5,865 bases of DNA from an uncultured Streptococcus sp. (GTDB lineage Bacteria; Bacillota; Bacilli; Lactobacillales; Streptococcaceae): contig CAKPXD010000092.1 of NCBI GenBank assembly GCA_934201655.1, positions 1-5,865 of the forward strand. The letters are read 5' to 3'. The notes under the pieces are model-generated. The model was not told where the DNA came from. It ran no database searches and worked only from the letters and a program-made list of their open reading frames with translations. Position numbers and translations under genes: made by a program. This document shows positions 1 to 5,865 of the stretch, in pieces (the stretch's first letter is position 1; each line of letters starts with the position of its first letter).

Positions 1-383
1 ATTTCTTCTCAATTGGTACAAACGACTTGATCCAATACACAATGGCTGCTGACCGTATGAACGAACAAGTTTCATATCTTTACCAACCATACAATCCCTC
101 AATCCTTCGCTTGATTAACAATGTTATCAAAGCGGCTCATGCTGAAGGTAAATGGGCTGGTATGTGTGGTGAAATGGCAGGTGACCAAACTGCGGTTCCA
201 CTCCTTGTTGGAATGGGCTTGGATGAGTTCTCGATGTCAGCTACTTCAGTACTTCGTACACGTAGCTTGATGAAGAAACTTGATACAGCTAAAATGCAAG
301 AATATGCTAACCGAGCTCTTACTGAATGTTCAACAATGGAAGAAGTTCTTGAACTTTCAAAAGAATACGTTAACTTCGATTAA
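1..383 (+). CDS. ptsI: Phosphoenolpyruvate-protein phosphotransferase (PTS enzyme I), 3' end only
   Basis: Enzyme I takes the phosphoryl group from phosphoenolpyruvate and passes it to HPr, the first cytoplasmic step of PTS sugar uptake. The reading frame is open from the left edge, so the 5' part of the gene lies outside the window. About 126 residues are visible, against roughly 575 for the whole protein, and they belong to the C-terminal PEP-binding TIM-barrel domain. The first visible residues, [13 protein letters not shown], match the second PEP-utilising-enzyme signature and include the substrate-binding Asn of GTND. The Arg of AADR follows. The motif GMCGEMAGD carries the catalytic Cys (Cys502 in E. 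coli numbering). The protein ends ...EYVNFD at a TAA (381-383), followed by a strong terminator, so this is the end of its transcription unit. In streptococci ptsI normally follows ptsH, which would lie to the left. The ATG/TTG codons inside the visible part are internal. Identification is very secure. Confidence 0.97.
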   Translation, partial: FFSIGTNDLIQYTMAADRMNEQVSYLYQPYNPSILRLINNVIKAAHAEGKWAGMCGEMAGDQTAVPLLVGMGLDEFSMSATSVLRTRSLMKKLDTAKMQEYANRALTECSTMEEVLELSKEYVNFD

Positions 384-390
384 TCATTTA

Positions 391-424
391 AAAACCTTGT
401 AACAATAAGTTACAAGGTTTTTTT
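391..424 (+). terminator. Rho-independent terminator of ptsI
   Basis: A perfect 13-bp stem (391-403, AAAACCTTGTAAC, pairing with 409-421) has a 5-base loop AATAA. A run of seven T (418-424) begins inside the descending arm. It starts 8 bases after the ptsI stop codon and sits in front of the separate udk promoter. Confidence 0.93.
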
Positions 425-467
425 GTTTCTTCGTATAGAAAACTCTGTCTGTAAAATTTCCAAAAAT

Positions 468-478
468 TATGGTAAAAT
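468..478 (+). promoter_or_regulatory. Extended -10 promoter of udk
   Basis: TATG (468-471), one base, then TAAAAT (473-478) form a good extended -10 element. The hexamer 17 bp upstream (450-455, TGTAAA) matches the -35 consensus at only 3 of 6 positions, so the promoter probably relies on the TATG extension. The predicted transcription start is near 485, giving a short leader of about 20 bases before the udk ATG. The ptsI terminator just upstream supports an independent udk transcript. Confidence 0.7.
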
Positions 479-505
479 AGACAAAGGAAAAATACGGAGG
501 CAACT

Positions 506-1144
506 ATGCAAAACAGACCAATCATTATCGGAGTAACAGGGGGATCTGGGGGAGGAAAAACCAGCGTTTCTAAAGCAATCTTATCGCATTTCCCCAATGA
601 AAAAATCGCCATGATTGAGCATGATTCCTATTATAAAGATCAATCTCATTTAACCTTTGAGGAGCGTATCAAAACCAACTATGACCATCCTTTTGCTTTT
701 GATACTGATTTAATGATTGCGCAAATCAAAGAATTATTGGCAGGACGGCCTGTTGATATTCCTACCTATGATTATGCTGCCCATACTAGAAGTTCGAAAA
801 CCTATCGTCAAGAACCTCAAGATGTCTTTATCGTAGAGGGAATCTTAGTTCTAGAAGACAAACGCCTTCGTGATTTGATGGATATTAAGATTTTTGTAGA
901 TACTGATGACGATGTACGTATCATTCGCCGTATTAAACGGGATATGGAAGAGCGTGGTCGTAGCTTGGATAGCGTTATTGATCAATATCTTGGTGTAGTA
1001 AAACCTATGTATCACCAATTTATTGAACCTACAAAACGTTACGCTGATATTGTGATTCCTGAAGGAGTAACCAATACGGTAGCGATTGATTTGTTGACTA
1101 CTAAGATTGAAAAGATTTTAGAAGAAGCTCGTTTAGCTCAGTAA
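506..1144 (+). CDS. udk: Uridine kinase (uridine/cytidine monophosphokinase)
   Basis: Udk phosphorylates uridine and cytidine to UMP and CMP with ATP or GTP, the pyrimidine-salvage step in the cytoplasm. The 212-residue length is usual for the family. Walker A is at residues 12-19 (GGSGGGKT). The DSYYKD motif at 40-45 carries the expected catalytic Asp40. [11 protein letters not shown] at 86-96 is the nucleoside-binding segment with the Tyr and His of the family. VEGILVLED at 110-118 is the strand-loop typical of uridine kinases. The Arg-rich stretch at 141-152 ([12 protein letters not shown]) is the lid that closes over the phosphates. The start is fixed by GGAGG at 496-500, five bases before the ATG, and by the family N-terminus. 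It is a single-gene unit between its own promoter and a hairpin terminator, and it converges on the coaB-coaC operon. Nothing is missing or broken. Confidence 0.97.
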   Translation: MQNRPIIIGVTGGSGGGKTSVSKAILSHFPNEKIAMIEHDSYYKDQSHLTFEERIKTNYDHPFAFDTDLMIAQIKELLAGRPVDIPTYDYAAHTRSSKTYRQEPQDVFIVEGILVLEDKRLRDLMDIKIFVDTDDDVRIIRRIKRDMEERGRSLDSVIDQYLGVVKPMYHQFIEPTKRYADIVIPEGVTNTVAIDLLTTKIEKILEEARLAQ

Positions 1145-1151
1145 TAACTAA

Positions 1152-1179
1152 AAAAACTGTATCTCTTGATACAGTTTTT
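1152..1179. terminator. Bidirectional terminator shared by udk and the coaB operon
   Basis: A perfect 12-bp stem (1152-1163, AAAAACTGTATC, pairing with 1168-1179) has a 4-base loop. Read on the plus strand it starts 7 bases after the udk stop and has five T at the end. Read on the minus strand it is followed by a run of seven T (complement of 1150-1156), which is the stronger of the two. The last two bases of the stem are part of the minus-strand gene's TAA codon (1180-1178). Confidence 0.88.
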
Positions 1180-1741
1180 ATTGTTTAATTTTTTCAAGTC
1201 TTGGAACAATGGCGAGAGTTAAAATAGCCGAGATAATTAATTCTGCTATCGAATTTGTAGAGATAACAGTCGCTAATAGTTTTTGAATATTTCCATCAAA
1301 AACATTACCAAAGAGGAAGAAGATACCACCTAAGACAAATACTGTATTTGTCAGCGAGCCAAGTGCACCAGCAAAAATGAGCCCGGCTTTTCCCTTTAGC
1401 AGTTTATAAACGAAATAAGGTGTCAAACCAATCAAGATACGTGGGACAATTGCAATCACAACTGAATATAGGTTACCATTAGGTACAAAAGGTGAGAAGA
1501 GATAGCTGGTTGGTAGAATTGTAAGTGTATTAACTGTTAAGCTAATCATACCCATTAAAAATCCAAGGATTGCACCAATTCTTGGTCCATAGATAATACT
1601 TGCGATAATGACTGGAATGTGGACGATAGTTGGTTTAATAGGAAAGGGCAGCACGTTAAATAGGATTGAGCTCAGTAAATGAATAACAATCATACTGGCA
1701 AAAAAGATAGCGATTGGAGCAATATTAGAGCGTTTGTTCAT
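1178..1741 (-). CDS. panT: ECF transporter S component, probable pantothenate-specific PanT
   Basis: This is a 187-residue, very hydrophobic integral membrane protein with about six membrane segments (roughly residues 8-29, 36-52, 54-72, 91-113, 118-145 and 155-182). That size and layout fit the substrate-binding S components of energy-coupling factor (ECF) vitamin transporters. The segment HIPVIIASIIYGPRIGAILG (41-60) is typical of the family, and the alanine-containing first helix (APIAIFFA) is where S components contact EcfT. No ATPase or EcfT gene is nearby, so it would share the general ECF module encoded elsewhere. The pantothenate assignment rests on position: it is the last gene of an operon with coaB and coaC, which act on phosphopantothenate. 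Substrate-binding residues were not checked, so another vitamin is possible. The start is supported by AAAGGAAA (1755-1748), which lies inside coaC. The first 17 bases overlap the end of coaC, so translation of the two is probably coupled. Confidence 0.85.
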   Translation of the reverse strand: MNKRSNIAPIAIFFASMIVIHLLSSILFNVLPFPIKPTIVHIPVIIASIIYGPRIGAILGFLMGMISLTVNTLTILPTSYLFSPFVPNGNLYSVVIAIVPRILIGLTPYFVYKLLKGKAGLIFAGALGSLTNTVFVLGGIFFLFGNVFDGNIQKLLATVISTNSIAELIISAILTLAIVPRLEKIKQ

Positions 1742-2276
1742 TAAGAGTTTCCTTTATTCTTTCTATAATAATTTCCAAATCGGCTAAAGCGCCGCTTCCG
1801 AAGTCGCCACAAGCTAAGAGAGATTCTTTAGGAGAGATGATCTCGTATCCATAGCTTTCAAGAGTTTTAAGATTTGACTGTGTGGCAGGGTGGGTAAACA
1901 TTTTTGTATTCATGGCAGGAGCAAGTAATTTAGGGATATTATCTGGTAATGCCAGAGCAGTACTAGTCACCATATTATCAGCAAAACCGTGAGCTAATTT
2001 AGCGATTGTATTGGCTGTTGCTGGTACCACGATAAATAAATCTGTTTCTTTTCCTATTTGAATGTGATTCACTTGGTCTGGAAAAGGTTCCTGCATGACA
2101 TCGAGATGTACTGTATTTTGTGATAGTACTTGTAGAGTTAAAGGTTGAATAAATGCTGTTGCAGCCTGGGTCATAAGAACAGTTACTGAATGCCCCTGTT
2201 TTTTCAAAGAACTAACTAGGTCAACTGTCTTGTATGCGGCGATAGATCCTGTAATAGCAAGTGTAATACGGGCCAT
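1725..2276 (-). CDS. coaC: Phosphopantothenoylcysteine decarboxylase
   Basis: CoaC is a flavin-dependent (FMN) enzyme of the HFCD family. It decarboxylates 4'-phospho-N-pantothenoylcysteine to 4'-phosphopantetheine, the step after CoaB in coenzyme A synthesis. The protein has 183 residues. The N-terminus ITGSIAAYK (8-16) is the flavin-binding start of the family. The active-site His71 is in NHIQIG. PATANTIAKLAHGFADN (85-101) is a conserved flavin-site segment. PAMN (120-123) supplies the expected catalytic Asn. ACGDFGSG (155-162) is the substrate-clamp segment with the redox Cys156. All key residues are present. The start is supported by AAAGGAA at 2287-2281, just before the ATG at 2276-2274. 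It begins 14 bases after the coaB stop and ends 17 bases inside the S-component gene, so the three are one operon. It is a separate protein, not the N-terminal half of a CoaBC fusion. Confidence 0.96.
   Translation of the reverse strand: MARITLAITGSIAAYKTVDLVSSLKKQGHSVTVLMTQAATAFIQPLTLQVLSQNTVHLDVMQEPFPDQVNHIQIGKETDLFIVVPATANTIAKLAHGFADNMVTSTALALPDNIPKLLAPAMNTKMFTHPATQSNLKTLESYGYEIISPKESLLACGDFGSGALADLEIIIERIKETLNEQTL
1748..1755 (-). promoter_or_regulatory. Ribosome binding site of the S-component gene, inside coaC
   Basis: AAAGGAAA on the minus strand ends 6 bases before the ATG at 1741-1739; its GG is 9 bases from the ATG. It lies wholly within the coaC reading frame and supports this ATG as the start. 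This also places initiation where ribosomes finishing coaC (stop at 1727-1725) would already be present. Confidence 0.7.
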
Positions 2277-2290
2277 ATTATTCCTTTCTT

Positions 2291-2977
2291 TTAATCATAA
2301 CTCAGGATTTTCTTGAGGAGTAAATCCGCAATTTCTTGTTTACTAGTAGCAGTTTGGAAAGAATTTTTTTCAACTAAGTAAGCCTTATGTTGCTCGCTAC
2401 TAATCTGAGTAAGGTCGTTTGCGACAATTAAATCAGCTTGGTTCTTTTCAAGGCTTTCCCGAGCAATTTTAATCAGATGATCCTGGCTGACATCAACCAG
2501 TAATTTAAATCCAATCAGGTGAATTTTAGAATTCCATTCTTTAACAAGAGATATGATTTTTGGATTCTTCTTAAGAAATAGAACCTGAACATCTTCCTTA
2601 GATGAGATTTTTGTTTCCTGATTTTTCTTATCTAAAAATTCTGTTAAATCTTGACTAGCTTGAACCTCATCAAATCCAGTCATATAGACAGGCGTGTAAT
2701 CTGATACTGCCATGGAATGGATTAAGACCTGGTAACCCATAACCTTATCTTTCATGACTTGCAGCAAATCAGCTGTATTTTTTATTTCGATGATAGTCAA
2801 GTTTGGATGATTAACTGGCTTAACTGCCTGAAGAGTGGTAATCAAACAAACTTCGTGGCCAGCCTTTAGAAGAGTTTCGGTGATAATTTTTCCAAGTTTA
2901 CCGGAAGAGTGATTGGTAATAGAACGAACTCTATCAATTTTTTCACTTGTACCACCAGAAGTAACTAAAATTTTCAT
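2291..2977 (-). CDS. coaB: Phosphopantothenate-cysteine ligase (monofunctional CoaB)
   Basis: CoaB joins cysteine to 4'-phosphopantothenate using a nucleotide triphosphate (CTP in most bacteria), the second committed step of CoA synthesis. With the start at 2977 the protein has 228 residues, the expected size for a stand-alone CoaB. The N-terminal motif TSGGTSEKID (6-15) and ITNHSSGKLG (20-29) form the nucleotide site; Asn22 corresponds to Asn210 of E. coli CoaBC. MAVSDY (89-94), KISS (123-126), NPKIISLV (138-145), LIGFKL (154-159) and LIVANDL (183-189) are the other conserved blocks. An in-frame ATG at 3004 would add nine residues (MLIFLYNSS). It was rejected because the family starts at MKILVTSGGT, because neither ATG has a Shine-Dalgarno sequence, and because a promoter lies between the two. 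The predicted mRNA starts at the chosen ATG, suggesting leaderless translation. It is the first gene of coaB-coaC-S component. Confidence 0.94.
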   Translation of the reverse strand: MKILVTSGGTSEKIDRVRSITNHSSGKLGKIITETLLKAGHEVCLITTLQAVKPVNHPNLTIIEIKNTADLLQVMKDKVMGYQVLIHSMAVSDYTPVYMTGFDEVQASQDLTEFLDKKNQETKISSKEDVQVLFLKKNPKIISLVKEWNSKIHLIGFKLLVDVSQDHLIKIARESLEKNQADLIVANDLTQISSEQHKAYLVEKNSFQTATSKQEIADLLLKKILSYD

Positions 2978-2983
2978 AGAACT

Positions 2984-3012
2984 ATTGTACAAAAAAATGA
3001 GCATTAAGTAAA
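2984..3012 (-). promoter_or_regulatory. Promoter of the coaB operon, predicted to give a leaderless mRNA
   Basis: On the minus strand, TTTACT (3012-3007, 4 of 6 to the -35 consensus) is followed after exactly 17 bp by TACAAT (2989-2984, 5 of 6 to the -10 consensus). With the usual spacing the transcription start is at 2977, the A of the coaB ATG. The six bases between the -10 and the ATG (AGTTCT) contain no ribosome binding site. The promoter call is an inference from the motifs; no transcript data are available. Confidence 0.65.
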
Positions 3013-3113
3013 ATGAAAGCGATGTAACAAGGGCCGAAAATAGGATGTTAATCCATAGTTAAAATCTATAAAGGCATATAAAAATTTAAATAGAGTTAAA
3101 GAAAGTCTGTTAT

Positions 3114-3139
3114 TTAGCGATATTCACGAACGTTACTAA
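3114..3139. promoter_or_regulatory. Imperfect 26-bp dyad with a PurBox-like core, possible operator for fhs
   Basis: Eight of 13 base pairs are symmetric about the centre between 3126 and 3127. The left arm is TTAG, 2 bases, A, 2 bases, TTC. Two central bases follow, then the mirror arm GAA, 2 bases, T, 2 bases, CTAA. The stretch also contains CACGAAC (3125-3131) followed by GTTA, which resembles the CGAAC-centred PurBox bound by Gram-positive PurR. Its centre is about 57 bp upstream of the predicted fhs transcription start. The symmetry is seen directly; a regulatory role is inferred. Confidence 0.35.
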
Positions 3140-3166
3140 TCATAATGACTGTTAAAAATCTTGTTT

Positions 3167-3177
3167 TATGATATAAT
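3167..3177 (+). promoter_or_regulatory. Extended -10 promoter of fhs
   Basis: TATG (3167-3170), one base, then a perfect TATAAT (3172-3177) form a consensus extended -10 promoter. The hexamer 17 bp upstream (3149-3154, CTGTTA) is a poor -35 element, matching 3 of 6. The predicted transcription start is near 3184, giving a leader of about 27 bases with the ribosome binding site. A strong -10 with a weak -35 would leave room for activation from upstream. Confidence 0.8.
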
Positions 3178-3197
3178 GAATTAACACATTAGAGGCT

Positions 3198-3204
3198 AGA
3201 GGAG
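3198..3204 (+). promoter_or_regulatory. Ribosome binding site of fhs
   Basis: AGAGGAG is a strong Shine-Dalgarno sequence, separated from the ATG at 3211 by six T. It fixes the fhs start and contrasts with the divergent coaB, which has none. Confidence 0.85.
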
Positions 3205-3210
3205 TTTTTT

Positions 3211-4881
3211 ATGAAAACAGATATTGAAATTGCACAGAGTATTGAGTTAAAACCGATCGTTGATGTTGTTGAGAAACTTGGTATTTCATATGATGATTTG
3301 GAGTTGTATGGAAAATACAAGGCTAAACTAAGCTTTGACAAGATTCGTGAAGTTGAGGCAAATCCAGTTGGTAAGTTGATTCTTGTTACAGCTATCAACC
3401 CAACTCCAGCAGGTGAAGGAAAATCAACCATTACCATTGGTCTTGCTGATGCTTTGAACAAGATTGGTAAGAAAACTATGATTGCTATCCGCGAACCTTC
3501 ACTTGGCCCTGTTATGGGTATTAAAGGTGGAGCTGCTGGGGGTGGTTATGCCCAAGTGTTACCAATGGAAGACATCAACCTTCACTTTACTGGTGATATG
3601 CACGCAATCACAACTGCAAACAATGCTCTCTCTGCCTTGATTGATAATCACTTACACCAAGGAAATGAGCTAGGAATCGATCAACGTCGTATTCTCTGGA
3701 AACGTGTTGTTGACTTGAATGACCGTGCTCTTCGTCACGTAACTGTTGGTCTTGGTGGTCCACTTAATGGTATTCCACGTGAAGATGGTTTTGATATCAC
3801 AGTTGCTTCAGAGATCATGGCTATCCTTTGTTTGGCAACTGATATTGAAGATTTGAAACGTCGTTTGGCTAATATCGTCATCGGCTACCGTTATGACCGC
3901 ACACCAGTTTCAGTTGGTGATTTACAGGTTGAGGGTGCCTTGGCATTGATTTTGAAAGATGCTATTAAACCCAACTTGGTTCAAACAATTTATGGTACAC
4001 CTGCATTCGTACACGGTGGCCCATTTGCCAATATTGCTCACGGATGTAACTCTGTATTGGCGACAAAAACAGCTCTTCGTTTAGCTGATTATACTGTAAC
4101 AGAAGCTGGCTTTGGTGCAGACCTTGGTGCAGAGAAGTTCCTGGATATCAAGACTCCAAACTTGCCAACAGCTCCAAGTGCAGTAGTCATTGTAGCAACT
4201 CTTCGCGCCCTTAAAATGAATGGTGGAGTTACGAAGGATGCTCTAACACAAGAAAATGTAGAAGCAGTACGTGCTGGATTTGCAAACTTGAAACGCCACG
4301 TTGAAAATATCCGTAAGTTCGGTATTCCAGCGGTTGTTGCTATCAATGAATTTGTTTCTGATACAGAAGCTGAAATTGCAGCTTTGAAAGAACTATGTGC
4401 TTCAATCGATGTACCAGTCGAATTAGCTAGCGTATGGGCTGATGGAGCTGAAGGAGGAGTTGCTCTAGCTGAAACTCTCGTAAAAACAATCGACGAAAAC
4501 CCAGCAAACTACACACGTCTCTATGACAACGACCTTTCTGTTCAAGAAAAAATCGAAAAGATTGTGACTGAAATTTACCGTGGTAGCAAGGTTAACTTTG
4601 AGAAGAAAGCTCAAACCCAAATTGCACAAATCGTACAAAATGGTTGGGATAAACTGCCAATCTGTATGGCCAAAACTCAATACAGTTTCTCAGATAATCC
4701 AAATGCACTTGGAGCACCTGAAAACTTTGAAATTACCATTCGTGAATTGGTACCAAAACTTGGTGCAGGCTTCATCGTTGCCTTAACTGGTGATGTCATG
4801 ACTATGCCTGGACTTCCAAAACGTCCTGCCGCTCTCAATATGGATGTTGAAAGCGATGGAACTGTTCTTGGATTATTCTAA
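3211..4881 (+). CDS. fhs: Formate-tetrahydrofolate ligase (10-formyl-THF synthetase)
   Basis: Fhs joins formate to tetrahydrofolate with ATP, giving 10-formyl-THF for purine ring synthesis and for formylation of initiator Met-tRNA. In streptococci the formate comes mainly from pyruvate formate-lyase. The 556-residue length is exactly that expected. The ATP-binding loop is TPAGEGKST (65-73). REPSLGP (94-100) carries the conserved Arg-Glu pair of the active site. [13 protein letters not shown] (103-115) is the first family signature and [12 protein letters not shown] (328-339) the second. The C-terminus ...DGTVLGLF is the normal end. The start is fixed by a strong ribosome binding site and by the [10 protein letters not shown]-terminus of streptococcal homologues. 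It is transcribed alone, with an extended -10 promoter upstream and a hairpin downstream, and it diverges from the coaB operon. Codon use looks like that of the highly expressed neighbours ptsI and lysS. No defect is seen. Confidence 0.98.
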   Translation: MKTDIEIAQSIELKPIVDVVEKLGISYDDLELYGKYKAKLSFDKIREVEANPVGKLILVTAINPTPAGEGKSTITIGLADALNKIGKKTMIAIREPSLGPVMGIKGGAAGGGYAQVLPMEDINLHFTGDMHAITTANNALSALIDNHLHQGNELGIDQRRILWKRVVDLNDRALRHVTVGLGGPLNGIPREDGFDITVASEIMAILCLATDIEDLKRRLANIVIGYRYDRTPVSVGDLQVEGALALILKDAIKPNLVQTIYGTPAFVHGGPFANIAHGCNSVLATKTALRLADYTVTEAGFGADLGAEKFLDIKTPNLPTAPSAVVIVATLRALKMNGGVTKDALTQENVEAVRAGFANLKRHVENIRKFGIPAVVAINEFVSDTEAEIAALKELCASIDVPVELASVWADGAEGGVALAETLVKTIDENPANYTRLYDNDLSVQEKIEKIVTEIYRGSKVNFEKKAQTQIAQIVQNGWDKLPICMAKTQYSFSDNPNALGAPENFEITIRELVPKLGAGFIVALTGDVMTMPGLPKRPAALNMDVESDGTVLGLF

Positions 4882-4890
4882 TTCGAACAC

Positions 4891-4923
4891 AAAAGACAAC
4901 CTCTTTGATAAAGTTGTCTTTTT
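4891..4923 (+). terminator. Rho-independent terminator of fhs
   Basis: A 10-bp stem (4891-4900, AAAAGACAAC, pairing with 4913-4922) has a 12-base loop and ends in five T (4919-4923). It starts 10 bases after the fhs stop. The long loop can pair further (CTTT with AAAG). The T run is short, so it may be a moderate terminator backed up by the next hairpin. Confidence 0.8.
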
Positions 4924-4929
4924 AACTAC

Positions 4930-4960
4930 AAAAAAACTCCTAGAAATCATCTAGGAGTTT
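4930..4960 (-). terminator. Rho-independent terminator of lysS
   Basis: A perfect 11-bp stem (4934-4944, AAACTCCTAGA, pairing with 4950-4960) has a 5-base loop. On the minus strand it is followed by seven T (complement of 4936-4930). It begins 5 bases after the lysS stop codon. Read on the plus strand, the stem is followed by a looser T-rich stretch (TTTAGTTTTTATTT), so it could also catch read-through from fhs. Confidence 0.88.
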
Positions 4961-4965
4961 AGTTT

Positions 4966-5865
<900 letters not shown>

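Noticed and set aside
388..612. 74-codon open frame on the minus strand
   Set aside because: It runs antisense through the ptsI terminator, the udk promoter and the start of udk, has no recognisable domain, and its composition is explained as the complement of real elements.
2978..3004. Upstream in-frame ATG adding nine residues to CoaB
   Set aside because: The extension MLIFLYNSS is not part of the family, has no ribosome binding site, and spans the likely -10 box; conserved CoaB proteins start at MKILVTSGGT.
3114..3143. Nine-codon minus-strand frame (MISNVREYR) that could be a leader peptide for coaB
   Set aside because: It has no ribosome binding site, lies far upstream of the predicted coaB transcription start, and is within the size expected by chance. 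It nearly coincides with the dyad, which is the better explanation for any constraint there.
3005..3210. Possible riboswitch (THF or other) in front of fhs
   Set aside because: The predicted fhs leader is only about 27 bases, too short for a riboswitch, and no paired structure with an alternative terminator is visible.
3189..3461. 90-codon minus-strand open frame over the fhs start
   Set aside because: Antisense shadow of fhs with no family resemblance and no initiation signals.
4089..4346. 85-codon minus-strand open frame within fhs
   Set aside because: Antisense shadow of a well-supported gene; Ser/Arg/Ala-rich low-information sequence.
4465..4786. Overlapping open frames on both strands (4465-4680 minus, 4580-4786 plus) within fhs
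   Set aside because: Both lie wholly inside the conserved fhs frame, lack ribosome binding sites and show no domain.

Overview
This is a stretch of ordinary streptococcal chromosome. The low G+C content, TATG-type extended -10 promoters, strong GGAGG-type ribosome binding sites and the protein sequences all fit Streptococcus, probably the mitis/sanguinis/oralis side of the genus. That placement comes from recognising the proteins, not from a search. The window is almost fully explained by seven core-metabolism genes, of which the first and last are cut by the window edges. I see no mobile element, CRISPR array, tRNA or rRNA, and nothing that looks like an undescribed multi-gene system.

Layout from left to right. 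Positions 1-383 (+) are the 3' end of ptsI (PTS enzyme I), closed by a strong hairpin terminator. Positions 506-1144 (+) are udk (uridine kinase), with its own extended -10 promoter. Udk converges on a minus-strand operon read in the order coaB (2977-2291), coaC (2276-1725), then an ECF-type S-component membrane protein, probably PanT (1741-1178). One shared hairpin at 1152-1179 separates the two transcription units. A 206-233 bp divergent intergenic region then separates coaB from fhs (3211-4881, +; formate-tetrahydrofolate ligase). Two back-to-back hairpins follow, and then the C-terminal 299 codons of lysS (4966-5865, -; class II lysyl-tRNA synthetase).

How the genes relate. The coaB-coaC-S-component operon is a compact coenzyme A module: probable pantothenate uptake together with the ligase and decarboxylase that convert 4'-phosphopantothenate to 4'-phosphopantetheine. 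CoaB and CoaC are separate proteins here, not the CoaBC fusion found in many bacteria. Fhs supplies 10-formyl-tetrahydrofolate for purine synthesis and initiator-tRNA formylation. Udk salvages uridine and cytidine. PtsI drives sugar uptake and LysS serves translation.

The most interesting signals are regulatory. The coaB promoter places the predicted transcription start on the A of the coaB ATG, with no Shine-Dalgarno sequence, which suggests a leaderless mRNA. A 26-bp imperfect dyad that also contains a PurBox-like CACGAAC core lies upstream of the fhs promoter.
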